The notes under the pieces: generated by a model
What the model saw: the letters and a program-made list of their open reading frames with translations, nothing else
Database searches by the model: none
Told to the model about the DNA's origin: nothing
NCBI GenBank assembly: GCA_019694215.1
Contig: JAIBCK010000032.1
Span: forward strand, 1 to 35,437
Direction: 5' to 3'
DNA: 35,437 bases
Source of the DNA: Thermoflexales bacterium
Lineage (GTDB): Bacteria > Chloroflexota > Anaerolineae > J036 > Brachytrichaceae
Shown: positions 1-8,265 of the stretch, in pieces
How positions within the stretch are numbered: the stretch's first letter is position 1
Layout: each line of letters opens with the position of its first letter
Program-made: the position numbers and the translations under genes

Positions 1-75
1 GCGCGAGTCGCCGCGCACGGTGGGCGAGAGGATGACGACGCCGTCCAGAGCCGTCGGGGTGAGGGTGATCGACAT
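1..75 (-). CDS. rfbC: dTDP-4-dehydrorhamnose 3,5-epimerase, N-terminal fragment (partial)
   Basis: An ATG on the minus strand at 75 opens a frame that runs off the left edge after 25 codons. The translation begins MSITLTPTALDGVV and continues ILSPTVRGDSR. This matches the opening of RmlC/RfbC epimerases, where a short beta strand is followed by a phrase like L-x-G-V-x-I-x-x-P-x-V-x-G-D-x-R-G. The enzyme epimerises C3 and C5 of dTDP-4-keto-6-deoxyglucose on the route to dTDP-L-rhamnose, a donor for surface glycans, which suits the glycosyltransferase cluster beside it. The gene is divergent from the methyltransferase operon. Its codons are GC-rich like the right part of the window. Only the N-terminus is seen, so the call rests on a short motif. 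Confidence 0.6.
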   Translation of the reverse strand, partial: MSITLTPTALDGVVILSPTVRGDSR

Positions 76-185
76 AACGCCGCGCCGATTGTGCCACAGG
101 ATGGCTCGGAGTCGAGTGTCGCAGCCTTCGGCAATTCGGACTTGGATATTGCGGATGACAAATGGATGGTGAACGCCACAGCCCC

Positions 186-213
186 TGGACTTGCCTGAAA
201 CGTCGCTTACACT
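186..213 (+). promoter_or_regulatory. Candidate sigma70-type promoter for the plus-strand glycan operon
   Basis: A -35-like TGGACT (186-191) and a -10-like TACACT (208-213) are separated by 16 bases. Transcription from here would start near 220 and give a leader of about 245 bases that contains the hairpin at 252-292. The match is moderate and unverified. Confidence 0.35.
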
Positions 214-251
214 GTAGGGCCGGCTCGGCCGCTCGTGAGTTCTGAGACGAG

Positions 252-292
252 GGGCAGTGTCGCCGGACGTATGGACTCCGGTGACACTGTCT
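252..292 (+). promoter_or_regulatory. Long hairpin in the leader of the glycan operon
   Basis: CAGTGTCGCCGG at 255-266 pairs with CCGGTGACACTG at 278-289 around an 11-base loop. That is 12 pairs including one G-U, and three more pairs (two G-U) can form out to 252/292. No T-run follows, so it does not look like a simple intrinsic terminator. It could be an attenuator, an antitermination or protein-binding site, or, as DNA, an operator. Confidence 0.5.
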
Positions 293-464
293 GATAACCC
301 AATCCGTAGGATGACATAATGGTTGGCGACCTCAATGCAGTACCGCGGCAGGGAAGCTCTGTCGCACGTTCGCACGGACTCTGCCATGCGGGTCATCTGC
401 CGAGTTGGAAGATCCCAGGCGAAGAACAGTCCCGGTGATTGACCCTTCTAGTGACCTCCCTTCC

Positions 465-1298
465 ATGAAAAGCACTGACTCGTCGCCAAGGAATGTGACG
501 AACTCCGGGTTGGCTGGCCAATACGACCGGTCTCCAAGCGCTGGACGCATTCATGCGGTGAGGGTGTTCGACCTGTTGGCGCGCGCCTGGCGCTCTGGGG
601 CCAATGGCCGCAATTCAGAGTCCCCCCGACAGAAACATATTCGTGGTGTGGTTCGCAATGTGGGTCGGCAGAACCTGACCTATTTGTCCCGGAATTCCCT
701 AGAACACCTCGTAGCCGTCTGCGAGCAGATCGACGACCTCCACATTCCAGGACTCATCATTGAGGCGGGTTGTGCATTGGGTGGAAGCGCGATCGTCCTT
801 GCCACTGCAAAGGGTCTCGAACGCAGGTTTGATATCTACGACGTGTTTGGGATGATCCCGGCCCCATCCCCCGAAGACACCCCCGACGTTTTCAAACGGT
901 ATTCGACCATCCTATCCGGGAAGGCCCGGGGAATTCGAGGAAGCCCCTACTACGGCTACGAGTCGAATCTGCTTGACATCGTGCTGGCCAACTTCAAGCG
1001 TTTTGGGATCGGCCTCGAAACCCACAATATGCGGGTCGTAAAAGGGCTGATCCAGGACACGCTGTCAATCAACGAACCGGTCGCGATGGCACACATCGAT
1101 GTCGATTGGTATTCACCCGTCAAGGTATCGCTGTCACGCATTTTCCCGAACCTCTCGGTCGGTGGAACGATCGTCCTGGACGACTATTTTGCGTGGGGGG
1201 GCTGCAAGAAGGCCACAGATGAATACCTGGCAACGGTGCAGGGGCAATGCGTGGCGATGCGCACCGGCTCGGTGCTTTCCATTACGAGGACATCGTGA
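465..1298 (+). CDS. TylF/macrocin O-methyltransferase-like SAM-dependent methyltransferase
   Basis: A class I SAM-dependent methyltransferase of about 277 aa, probably adding a methyl group to a sugar hydroxyl of the exported glycan. The SAM-binding glycine loop appears as IEAGCALGGSAIVLA. The later metal/substrate segment IDVDWYSPV, followed by GGTIVLDDYFAWGGCKKATDEYL, is characteristic of the TylF family. TylF proteins usually start not far before the conserved LSRNSLEHL segment, so this protein has a long, poorly conserved N-terminus. ATG at 465 is chosen. TTG at 405, GTG at 435 and GTG at 558 are in frame, and none has a good ribosome binding site. It is first in a tight operon, and its TGA overlaps the GTG of the next gene. 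The family is fairly secure; the substrate is unknown. Confidence 0.8.
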   Translation: MKSTDSSPRNVTNSGLAGQYDRSPSAGRIHAVRVFDLLARAWRSGANGRNSESPRQKHIRGVVRNVGRQNLTYLSRNSLEHLVAVCEQIDDLHIPGLIIEAGCALGGSAIVLATAKGLERRFDIYDVFGMIPAPSPEDTPDVFKRYSTILSGKARGIRGSPYYGYESNLLDIVLANFKRFGIGLETHNMRVVKGLIQDTLSINEPVAMAHIDVDWYSPVKVSLSRIFPNLSVGGTIVLDDYFAWGGCKKATDEYLATVQGQCVAMRTGSVLSITRTS

Positions 1299-2425
1299 AT
1301 GTGACCCTCGTTGGGCCTATCTTTCCCTTTCGAGGTGGAATAGCCCACTACACACGCCAACTCGCCATTGGCTTCGAGGACATCGGACATCCTGTGACGG
1401 TCGTCTCATTTTCGCGCTCCTATCCTCGTGCCCTATACAGGGGAGAAAGCGACAAGGACGGTAGCCTTGCGCCGGATCGATTACCGCACATCGAACACAC
1501 CCTCGATTGGCGATCTCCAGCCAGCTGGAAACGCGTGAGCGATGCTGTTGTCTCTTCAGCACCCCACCTTCTGTGCATAAACTGGTGGACATCTTTCTGG
1601 GCAGCGCCGACGGCCCACCTTGTCCACTCTTGCAGGCGGACGGACGTCACCAGATTGATCATCGCGCACAACGTGATCGGCCATGACGTTCCCAGGCTTC
1701 TCAAGGCGGCAGTAAAACGGGTGATCGGCAATGCCGATCTTTTCCTTGTCCATTCGCCAAGGGAACTCGACAAACTACTTGACATGGGAATTCAAGCCAG
1801 CCGGGTGATTCAGGAACCAATTCCGCCGTTTGAGCCACCCACACCCAAGGTCACAAATGCGAAGTGGGCGGGGCATGTTGATCGTGAACGGCACAAAGTG
1901 CTCCTGTTCTTTGGCTTTGTCAGACCCTACAAGGGTTTGAATACACTTCTGGATGCTCTGTCCATTCTTCGCAACCAGGGCATTGCGCCACACCTAATCG
2001 TTGCCGGTGAGTTTTGGCAGGACACGCGGCTCTATCAGGATCAGATCACTCGACTTGATTTGGGTTCCCAGGTCAGCCTGTTTGATGGATATGTGCCGGA
2101 ATCAGAGGTCGCCTCGCTCTTTGAGAGTGTGGACATTGTCGTCGCGCCATATGTCGAGGGCACTCAAAGTGCTGTCGTCTCCTTGGCGCAGGGCTACGGG
2201 CTACCCGTGGTGGCAAGCTCCACGATAGCCCAAGCGATGTCCTCTCAATCTCAATCCCCAGTCGCCATATTCCAGGCGGGTGATCCGTCAGACCTTGCCA
2301 GGGCTGTTGTCCAGCTTCTTCCCGCAACACGACAACCCAAGGTCTCCGTGACAGAAAGCTGGAGCAGCTTGGCTCAGCGGATCGCGGATCACACAATGCG
2401 AAACAAGACAGGTCATGCCAACTAG
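1295..2425 (+). CDS. Glycosyltransferase family 4 (GT-B fold)
   Basis: A cytoplasmic retaining glycosyltransferase of about 376 aa that would add a sugar from a nucleotide donor to a lipid-linked glycan. The N-terminal acceptor domain opens with VTLVGPIFPFRGGIAHYTRQ, with the usual glycine loop near residues 14-15. The C-terminal donor domain begins at FFGFVRPYKG (205-214) and ends with the PYVEGTQSAVVSLAQGYGLP segment, whose Glu (about 288) belongs to the GT4 E-x7-E region. GTG at 1295 is preferred over the upstream in-frame ATG at 1247 because it gives a GTGA overlap with the preceding stop and has GAGGA four to five bases upstream. The next gene starts inside its last codons (ATG at 2415). 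The linkage formed is not predictable. Confidence 0.85.
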   Translation: MNVTLVGPIFPFRGGIAHYTRQLAIGFEDIGHPVTVVSFSRSYPRALYRGESDKDGSLAPDRLPHIEHTLDWRSPASWKRVSDAVVSSAPHLLCINWWTSFWAAPTAHLVHSCRRTDVTRLIIAHNVIGHDVPRLLKAAVKRVIGNADLFLVHSPRELDKLLDMGIQASRVIQEPIPPFEPPTPKVTNAKWAGHVDRERHKVLLFFGFVRPYKGLNTLLDALSILRNQGIAPHLIVAGEFWQDTRLYQDQITRLDLGSQVSLFDGYVPESEVASLFESVDIVVAPYVEGTQSAVVSLAQGYGLPVVASSTIAQAMSSQSQSPVAIFQAGDPSDLARAVVQLLPATRQPKVSVTESWSSLAQRIADHTMRNKTGHAN

Positions 2426-4376
2426 CACTTTCGCCTTCGGTCCAGGTCTGGAGGCCGCGGCTGTCACGATTCTGGTCATGATCGTGGTATTTGTCCCGGG
2501 TTACTGCTTCACTGGCATCCTGATGCCCCATCAGACGGACCACAACGTGATTCTCAGCTATTCGCTTGGGCTGGGTGTTGTATTGCCTGGCCTCGTCTTG
2601 TTGTGGGCGCGGGTCATCGGCCTTCGCATGCTTTCGGCACCCGTAATTGCTGGCTACTGCGCGGTCAGCCTCTGTTTGCTGTTGTGGCTCCTGCGTCGCC
2701 GGAGCATTCGTCCGCGCCTTCCGACAGCCACCGAAGCACTCTTCCTTGTTGTATTCCTTGTCGCTCTGGTGGATCGTCTAGGCGCCGTGCTTGACCTTCG
2801 GTTTGGACACTTGGGTGACTCTCTGCAACACACGATCATTGTGCAGCTGCTGGTGGAACGAGGTGGCCTCTTCAACGATTGGGCTCCATATGGCGCCATG
2901 ACTTCCTTTAGCTACCATTTTGGCTTTCATGCAATAGCCGCGATGGCGCAAGTCCTGACAGGCATCGCCACTGAAAGATGCGTCGTTCTCGTGGGCCAGG
3001 TGATGAACGCCCTTGTGGTGCCCGCGACCTATCTGGGAACAGCGCTGCTGTTTGCCGACAAGGCATACAAACACCCATCATGGCGATGGGCGGGCGCGCT
3101 GGCCGCCCTCGTACCGGCCTTTCTGAATACGCAACCCGCCTATTACGTAAACTGGGGCCGTTATACACAGCTAACGGGACAGGTTGTCCTCCCGCTCGTC
3201 GGACCCCTTCTCTTGCGGCAGGTTGTTGGCCAATCCCGGTCTCGTAGAACCCAATGGGCGTTCGGTCTGCTACTCGGCGGTTTGTTTCTGACCCACTATA
3301 GGATATCCCTCATCGCGATCACGTTCATCGCAACTTCACTGATACTGCTGTGGGTTTCTTCCTCTGGTAACTGGCGACAGTCGCTGCGGGAGTCCCGAAC
3401 TCTCGTCTTCGTTGGGCTCTTATCGTTTGTGCTTGTCCTGCCGTGGCTGGTTCAGGTCTGGGGCGGCAAGTTGCCGACCATCTACGGACGCGTCCTGCCT
3501 CAAACGGGTGAGGCAATTCCAGCAGCCGCAATGGAGTTACCAAGAATCGCACCCTTCTATTTGAAATGGTGGATTGCAGCGCTTGCTGGTGTCGGTCTCC
3601 TGACGGGAATTCGCGGCAGAACTTGGGAAACGATCCATCCTGCCGGCTGGTTTATCGCCATGCTCGCGTTCCCCACCCTGTTTCTGTGGTCGTTACCTGG
3701 GGCGCGCCTAATTGACTGGATGACAATCTATATTGCCCTCTATATTCCAACTACCTATTTGTTTGGATATGCGGGCTCATGGCTACTTGCCAAATTGGCG
3801 GCATGGTCGCGCCGTTTGGAATACGTTGCCACCGTGGTTGGTGTCCTGACAATTTGCGCCTGGGGATTCAATTTCCAGCTCAATATTTTGAGTCCCGATA
3901 CCGGCAGGCTGGTCAACCACGACGACGAGTTGGCATTTGATTGGATCAAACAGAACACCCCTCCTGAAGGGCAATTTCTGGTTGGCGGCTTCCCTTGTTT
4001 CGGTGGCCTTGTGTGTGGGAATGATGCCGGCTGGTGGTTGACCTATGCCACTATGCGACACTCCAGCCTTTCCCCTCTGCCATACGCAACCGAAGCAACC
4101 GAGCCAATCACCTACAAGGCCAATCTCCAATCCCTGTATGGAGCGCTGAGGAGCTTCCCAACCAGCGATGATCGTACGGTGGTCATTGATCTGACAACCC
4201 CCGGCAAGATCGCCTTGCTCCGGCAAAACAAGATCGGATACATATTCATCGGCGGCTCCCGCTTTCCAGTGGCCAGCGACCGCTTTGACACGGCAGCGAT
4301 GCTGCGTAGTCCCGACTTCCGGCTTGTCTTTTCGCAAGGGGATACACGCATTTTTGAACTGCGATCAGAGCCATGA
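2415..4376 (+). CDS. Large multi-pass membrane protein, GT-C-like (possibly DUF6541-like)
   Basis: A 653-aa polytopic membrane protein with roughly a dozen hydrophobic helices, the first at about 14-36. After the early helices comes an extracytoplasmic loop with the phrase GHLGDSLQHT (Asp135), in the place where GT-C glycosyltransferases carry a catalytic acidic residue. The C-terminal soluble part contains LAFDWIKQNTPPEGQFLVGG and a GWWLTYATMRHSS stretch, a layout common to lipid-linked-sugar GT-C proteins and DUF6541-type proteins of glycan clusters. It overlaps the GT4 gene by 11 bases and the flippase by ATGA, so translation is probably coupled. It may transfer a sugar from a polyprenyl phosphate donor outside the membrane, or act as a polymerase-like enzyme. 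The function is inferred from topology and context only. Confidence 0.6.
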   Translation: MPTSTFAFGPGLEAAAVTILVMIVVFVPGYCFTGILMPHQTDHNVILSYSLGLGVVLPGLVLLWARVIGLRMLSAPVIAGYCAVSLCLLLWLLRRRSIRPRLPTATEALFLVVFLVALVDRLGAVLDLRFGHLGDSLQHTIIVQLLVERGGLFNDWAPYGAMTSFSYHFGFHAIAAMAQVLTGIATERCVVLVGQVMNALVVPATYLGTALLFADKAYKHPSWRWAGALAALVPAFLNTQPAYYVNWGRYTQLTGQVVLPLVGPLLLRQVVGQSRSRRTQWAFGLLLGGLFLTHYRISLIAITFIATSLILLWVSSSGNWRQSLRESRTLVFVGLLSFVLVLPWLVQVWGGKLPTIYGRVLPQTGEAIPAAAMELPRIAPFYLKWWIAALAGVGLLTGIRGRTWETIHPAGWFIAMLAFPTLFLWSLPGARLIDWMTIYIALYIPTTYLFGYAGSWLLAKLAAWSRRLEYVATVVGVLTICAWGFNFQLNILSPDTGRLVNHDDELAFDWIKQNTPPEGQFLVGGFPCFGGLVCGNDAGWWLTYATMRHSSLSPLPYATEATEPITYKANLQSLYGALRSFPTSDDRTVVIDLTTPGKIALLRQNKIGYIFIGGSRFPVASDRFDTAAMLRSPDFRLVFSQGDTRIFELRSEP

Positions 4377-5668
4377 CTGTGAAGATAACAAGCGGCAATG
4401 TGCGGTCATACGTCAGGGACATCGCCGTCAATCTGCCGCGTCTGCTGGAAACCGCGGCTGGACAGCTTGCGGCCCAGATTGTTTCAGCAGTACTGACATT
4501 GTTTGTTGCCAGAAAGCTTGGGCCAACCTTGACCGGCGATCTGGCAGTGGTCTATACCGTATCGACAATCGTTTCGCTTTTTTTCAACTGGGGCTTGGAC
4601 CTTTGGCTCCACGAGTCACTTCTGAAGGAGGCCAACCAACAGCAGGCACTGGTTGGCAAAATCAACCGGGTGCGTGTCAGGTTGGGCGGCGCTTCGATCC
4701 CACTGAGTGCCATTGTGTGGTGGATAACGACCAATCGTCCAGAACTATCTCCGCTTATCCTGGTCGCCGGCTGCGAGCTGCTTCTCGATGGTTGCCTTGG
4801 GGCCGTGATCATCGGAGAACACAGCGTTGCACATCACAAGCTAGGTTCCCGATTGTTGGTATTGCATCGAGTGCTCAAGTTAGCCGCCGTGGCAGCGCTA
4901 TTCGGCATCGGGATGGGATCACTGGCCGAAGTGGTCGTGACAAGGCTGATGGCAGCGGCACCGATCCTCGTGTTGTACCTGGTCAAGACAAATCGGCTGA
5001 CCAGGGTACCAGCCGTGAGTGCACCCGCCATGAGGGACATCATTCGGCACAGCGGCATTTACGCGCTGCTCAATGGCTTGTCCCTGGCCTATGGTCAGGT
5101 GGACGTCTTGCTCCTTGGGCTGCTATTGCCCGGAGGTGGGACCGTTGGATACTATTCGCAGGCGATGGGGATACTCATGAGCACCATGGCGTTGCCCTAC
5201 GCCGCGTATCTCGTTGTCACGCGAACCCTGGCAGCGCGGGTCAAGAAATCGGGACAGAAGGGGACAAATGCGTACGCGTATTCAATGGCCCTGTTTGTGC
5301 TGATAGGTTTGTTGCTTGCGGCATTCCTGTACTTCATCGGACCCGGCCTTCTCCTGCTCCTCCTTGGAGATGCCTACGCCACATCTGCGCATCTGGTGGC
5401 ACTTCAGTTTGGCACGGTTTTCCTCAAGTCCGTCAATCTAGGTTTGGCGTCGCTAATGGTGGTTGCCGCCATTCGTCGTCCCAGGGCCGTTGTACAGGGC
5501 ATATCTCTCTTCGTAAATCTGACGCTGAATCTGCTCCTGATACCAAATTTCGGCGCGGTCGCGGCGGTCTTTGTCTATACATTCAGTGAGGGAGTTCTGA
5601 TGGTGGGATATGCCGCGACGGTCGCACATCGTCTTCGGAAACATTCGATGACCTCTAGTCAAGCCTAG
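4373..5668 (+). CDS. Wzx-type oligosaccharide flippase (MATE/MOP superfamily)
   Basis: A 431-aa membrane protein with about 12-14 predicted helices, typical of polysaccharide biosynthesis flippases. The N-terminus carries LETAAGQLAAQIVSAVLTLF and FVARKLGPTLTGDLAVVYTV, the usual Wzx pattern in which an aligned small-residue helix precedes a loop with LGP..G. It would move undecaprenyl-linked repeat units across the cytoplasmic membrane. It starts in the ATGA overlap with the preceding membrane protein. No SD is needed if translation is coupled. Presence of a flippase but no recognisable Wzy polymerase or Wzz chain-length regulator in the window suggests that those functions lie elsewhere or are done by one of the GT-C-like proteins. 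Confidence 0.8.
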   Translation: MTVKITSGNVRSYVRDIAVNLPRLLETAAGQLAAQIVSAVLTLFVARKLGPTLTGDLAVVYTVSTIVSLFFNWGLDLWLHESLLKEANQQQALVGKINRVRVRLGGASIPLSAIVWWITTNRPELSPLILVAGCELLLDGCLGAVIIGEHSVAHHKLGSRLLVLHRVLKLAAVAALFGIGMGSLAEVVVTRLMAAAPILVLYLVKTNRLTRVPAVSAPAMRDIIRHSGIYALLNGLSLAYGQVDVLLLGLLLPGGGTVGYYSQAMGILMSTMALPYAAYLVVTRTLAARVKKSGQKGTNAYAYSMALFVLIGLLLAAFLYFIGPGLLLLLLGDAYATSAHLVALQFGTVFLKSVNLGLASLMVVAAIRRPRAVVQGISLFVNLTLNLLLIPNFGAVAAVFVYTFSEGVLMVGYAATVAHRLRKHSMTSSQA

Positions 5669-5683
5669 CATTTCAAAGCTGTC

Positions 5684-6556
5684 ATGACCAGTGATCCCGT
5701 TGTCTCCATCGTCCTTCCCACCTACAACAATGTCGGAACAATCGGTGCTGCAATACAGTCGGTGATCTTTCAGTCCTTCCAGGATTGGGAACTGCTTCTC
5801 CTTGACGACGGTTCCACTGACGGGACCCGGGAGCTGGTGGGGGCATTTGATGATCCTCGCATTCGACTGATTCAAGATGGACAGCATCTGGGCCTTGCCC
5901 CGCGGCTGAACCAGGGGATCGACTTGGCCCGCGGGAGCCTCATTGCACGAATGGATGGTGACGACATATGCTATCCAACTCGGCTCGCTTCCGAAGTGGC
6001 GTATCTTTCCATTCGCGGCGATGTCGATCTGGTTGGAAGCTTTGCCGCCTTTTTTGAGTCTCCTGACACGCCTCTGGGCATCTTTCGCGCTCCGGAACAT
6101 CACACCGAGCTTTGCGACAGAATGCCTGGGATCATTCGTCTGATTCACCCAACCTGGCTGGGGCGCGCCACCTGGTTTCGTCGCCACCATTACCACCCTT
6201 CCTTCCGGCGAATCGAAGACCAGGAACTTTTACTGCGGGCGAACAAGACCAGTCGCTATGCATGTGTGCAGGAAATCGGCCTCGCCTACCGGCTGCATTC
6301 AGGAAGCAGGAGAAGGGTGCGTAACGAGATCCTCGACCAATACTATCACTTGCGGCTGCGCTTGATATTTTCGGAGCAGCGCCAGCGGTATCGCACAATT
6401 GCAAAGGTGATTCTTTCCCGCGGCCCCAAACTCGTGTATCGACCTCTGTTGGCCGGCCTTGGGCTCACCAAACTCGCGCATCAGCGCGTCCTGACCCCAC
6501 CAACTTCGACCGAGCAGGCAGCCCTTCGTGAACTTATCAGGCGCTGCCAGCGTTGA
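5684..6556 (+). CDS. Glycosyltransferase family 2 (GT-A fold)
   Basis: An inverting glycosyltransferase of 290 aa. The GT2 signature is complete: VSIVLPTYNNVGTIGAAI at the start, nucleotide-binding DDGSTDGT at 41-48, and the metal-binding D-x-D as ARMDGDD (Asp91-Asp94). A later HPTWLGRATWFRRH stretch matches the usual middle of bacterial surface-glycan GT2 enzymes, and there is no transmembrane tail. It lies 15 bases after the flippase and is the last gene of the plus-strand operon. ATG at 5684 lacks a clear SD, so it is probably reached by coupling. Its final 20 bases overlap the end of the convergent acyltransferase gene. Acceptor and sugar are unknown. Confidence 0.85.
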   Translation: MTSDPVVSIVLPTYNNVGTIGAAIQSVIFQSFQDWELLLLDDGSTDGTRELVGAFDDPRIRLIQDGQHLGLAPRLNQGIDLARGSLIARMDGDDICYPTRLASEVAYLSIRGDVDLVGSFAAFFESPDTPLGIFRAPEHHTELCDRMPGIIRLIHPTWLGRATWFRRHHYHPSFRRIEDQELLLRANKTSRYACVQEIGLAYRLHSGSRRRVRNEILDQYYHLRLRLIFSEQRQRYRTIAKVILSRGPKLVYRPLLAGLGLTKLAHQRVLTPPTSTEQAALRELIRRCQR

Positions 6557-7661
6557 CAAGCTTGAGAAGGCGTTGCCGCACCGCGTTGTTGAGGTGCTGC
6601 TCGATAAGAACGTGCACCAATACACCAACGCAAACTGCGCCGACGAAGAGCGCCATCACGAGAACCGTAGGGTCCACCCATACCCTGAACTCACGCTTGA
6701 AAACTTGCAGCAAGGGGGCAATCGCGTCCAGCGCCAGGAATTGGGTGGCAAAGATGGAATACGAGGAACGCCCGACGAGCCTGGCGATTCGTACCGCCCA
6801 GCCAATTGGCCCGGCTTCCGGTGGCGGCTTGTCCAGTTGAAATCCCGCCAGTACAAGGAGCGCGGAGGGCAGACCATAGAACATGAGAAGAGGCACGTTT
6901 CCGGAACCAACTTGTTGCTCGATCGCCGCTGCCACCGAAAACCAGATCAAGCCAACCAAGATCAACATGCTCGCGGCGAGGCGGGAATCCAAACGGCGCC
7001 TTGACACGAATGCTTGTGTAGTCTTGAAAACAAGTCCGCCGAGCAGAAATTCGATATTGCGTTCATTGAGAATGAATCGCAGCAGATAGTGTGAATTTCC
7101 CAGCGGAAGTCCGGGAAGACAGTAGTTGCACACAATTGCGACAACGGACCAGACCGACATGCCAACCCAAAACGCCCTTGAGCCACGCGCGATCCCGACC
7201 ACCAGAAAGGTGTAGAAAAGAAGTTCGTGCGACAGGGTCCATGCCACACCGATGATTGGGTAAACCGATGGCCAGGGGAGTGGCAGAAGCAGATAGGATG
7301 CTGCCACAACAATCGGATCCAGTCTACCCTCATACGACAGGTTGGGAAAGAGCAGTATGGCTATCACCTTGAGCGAGATGAATAGCCAAAGTATTGGAAG
7401 AAGTCTGGATGCCCGTCCCGCCGCAAATGCCGGTATGTTGCCCGGGTTACCGAAAGTCCGTTCCACAGTCTTGACCATCATGGCACCACTCAAGACAAAG
7501 AACAGATCCACCCCGGGGACAACAAAGCCAGCAGTACCAGGCAGGTATGCGATATCCAGTTTTGTGGTAGCGACGTACTTCACATGCTGTGCAAGAACCA
7601 GTATCGCCGCGAATGCCCTGATCAACTCGATCGACCACAGGCGCTTTGCTTGGGCACCCAT
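6537..7661 (-). CDS. Acyltransferase family 3 (OafA/YrhL-like) membrane protein
   Basis: An integral membrane O-acyltransferase of about 374 aa with around ten helices, expected to acetylate or otherwise acylate the exported glycan. The family hallmarks are present: an early ELIRAFAAILVLAQH segment with the conserved Arg and His, then GVDLFFVLSG, then RASRLLPILWL, and later VAWTLSHELLFY. ATG at 7661 is chosen. A TTG at 7688 is in frame but lies inside the preceding lipoprotein gene. The ATG sits 13 bases after that gene's stop, with a weak CGGAA before it. It is the last gene of the minus-strand glycan series. Confidence 0.85.
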   Translation of the reverse strand: MGAQAKRLWSIELIRAFAAILVLAQHVKYVATTKLDIAYLPGTAGFVVPGVDLFFVLSGAMMVKTVERTFGNPGNIPAFAAGRASRLLPILWLFISLKVIAILLFPNLSYEGRLDPIVVAASYLLLPLPWPSVYPIIGVAWTLSHELLFYTFLVVGIARGSRAFWVGMSVWSVVAIVCNYCLPGLPLGNSHYLLRFILNERNIEFLLGGLVFKTTQAFVSRRRLDSRLAASMLILVGLIWFSVAAAIEQQVGSGNVPLLMFYGLPSALLVLAGFQLDKPPPEAGPIGWAVRIARLVGRSSYSIFATQFLALDAIAPLLQVFKREFRVWVDPTVLVMALFVGAVCVGVLVHVLIEQHLNNAVRQRLLKLVNAGSA

Positions 7662-7674
7662 CGTATTCCGTAGA

Positions 7675-8181
7675 TCAATAGGCCACAACGACCTCTCCCA
7701 GAATTACCGGCTGGTTGGGACGTACACGAATAATGACATCGTTGCCCTTCGCGTCGGAATAGCGGACTGAGCCACTAAATGTGGGATCGCCGACAAAAAG
7801 GACATAGTCACCGGGCTCGACGTTAATGAAATTGAACTGCCCGCTGCCCGTGGTCGTGGCTCTCGGCGATGTCCGAATGTCAAGCCCAAATACGGCATTG
7901 GTTCCGTCAGCACTGTAGTAAATCTTCGCCAGGAAGAGCTTGATATTGGCCTTCGCCCCATCAGCCTTGCCGTTTCGGAAGGTGCCACTAACAGAAGGTG
8001 CCGGGCTCGCCGGGCTCTTTGTGGCTTCAGGGATGGGGGATTGCAGCGTCGACGTGCTGGTTCCCGGTGCCACCATGGTTGATGGCGCTGTACTGACGGG
8101 TGGTACTGGCAAACCAGTCTCCTGCACCTTGCAAGAAGTCAACAGCATCACGCATGTCAACAGACAGGCTACGAGTCTCAT
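7675..8181 (-). CDS. Lipoprotein with a carboxypeptidase-regulatory-like beta domain
   Basis: A 168-aa predicted lipoprotein. The start reads MRLVACLLTCVMLLTSC with a lipobox ending at Cys17. A low-complexity Pro/Ser/Thr linker follows to about residue 60. The C-terminal half has the pattern SGTFRNGKADGAKANIKLF, SGQFNFINVEPGDYVLFVG, characteristic of small beta-sandwich domains of the carboxypeptidase-regulatory or SpaA type, where G-x-F-x-F-x-x-V-x-P-G-x-Y is conserved. It is probably anchored outside the membrane and binds or spaces a surface component. It lies between the surface repeat protein and the acyltransferase. ATG at 8181 is preferred to an in-frame GTG at 8190; no strong SD is visible. 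The specific role is unknown. Confidence 0.7.
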   Translation of the reverse strand: MRLVACLLTCVMLLTSCKVQETGLPVPPVSTAPSTMVAPGTSTSTLQSPIPEATKSPASPAPSVSGTFRNGKADGAKANIKLFLAKIYYSADGTNAVFGLDIRTSPRATTTGSGQFNFINVEPGDYVLFVGDPTFSGSVRYSDAKGNDVIIRVRPNQPVILGEVVVAY

Positions 8182-8203
8182 AGAGTGCACTTGGAATACA
8201 AGC

Positions 8204-8235
8204 TGTCGGCGCGGCTCTTTGGAACCGCGCCGACA
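8204..8235 (-). terminator. Hairpin between the surface protein and lipoprotein genes
   Basis: TGTCGGCGCGG (8204-8214) pairs perfectly with CCGCGCCGACA (8225-8235), 11 pairs with a 10-base loop. It lies 31 bases beyond the stop of the surface protein on the minus strand. No T-run follows, so termination may be partial and could reduce expression of the two downstream genes relative to the surface protein. Confidence 0.55.
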
Positions 8236-8265
8236 ACTTTATCGAGTCCCTCGAACGGGAGGCTA

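Larger units (their letters stand above)
76..464. other. Non-coding divergent control region of the glycan operon
   Basis: These 389 bases lie between the divergent rfbC fragment and the methyltransferase. No convincing gene is seen. The region holds a candidate promoter near 186-213, a long hairpin at 252-292 and a second -10-like CATAAT at 315-320. The last part (405-464) is open in the methyltransferase frame from a TTG at 405, so some of it could be coding if that start is used. Confidence 0.6.

Noticed and set aside
76-464. tRNA or small coding gene in the left intergenic region
   Set aside because: No cloverleaf with a T-loop was found. A minus-strand frame at 332-550 overlaps the methyltransferase and has no motif.
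1247-1294. Upstream ATG of the GT4 gene
   Set aside because: It would add 16 residues without family similarity and lies within the preceding gene. GTG at 1295 has an SD and a GTGA overlap.
4285-5589. Plus-strand 434-codon frame overlapping the flippase
   Set aside because: No hydrophobic pattern or family motif. The flippase frame is coupled to both neighbours and has clear membrane helices.
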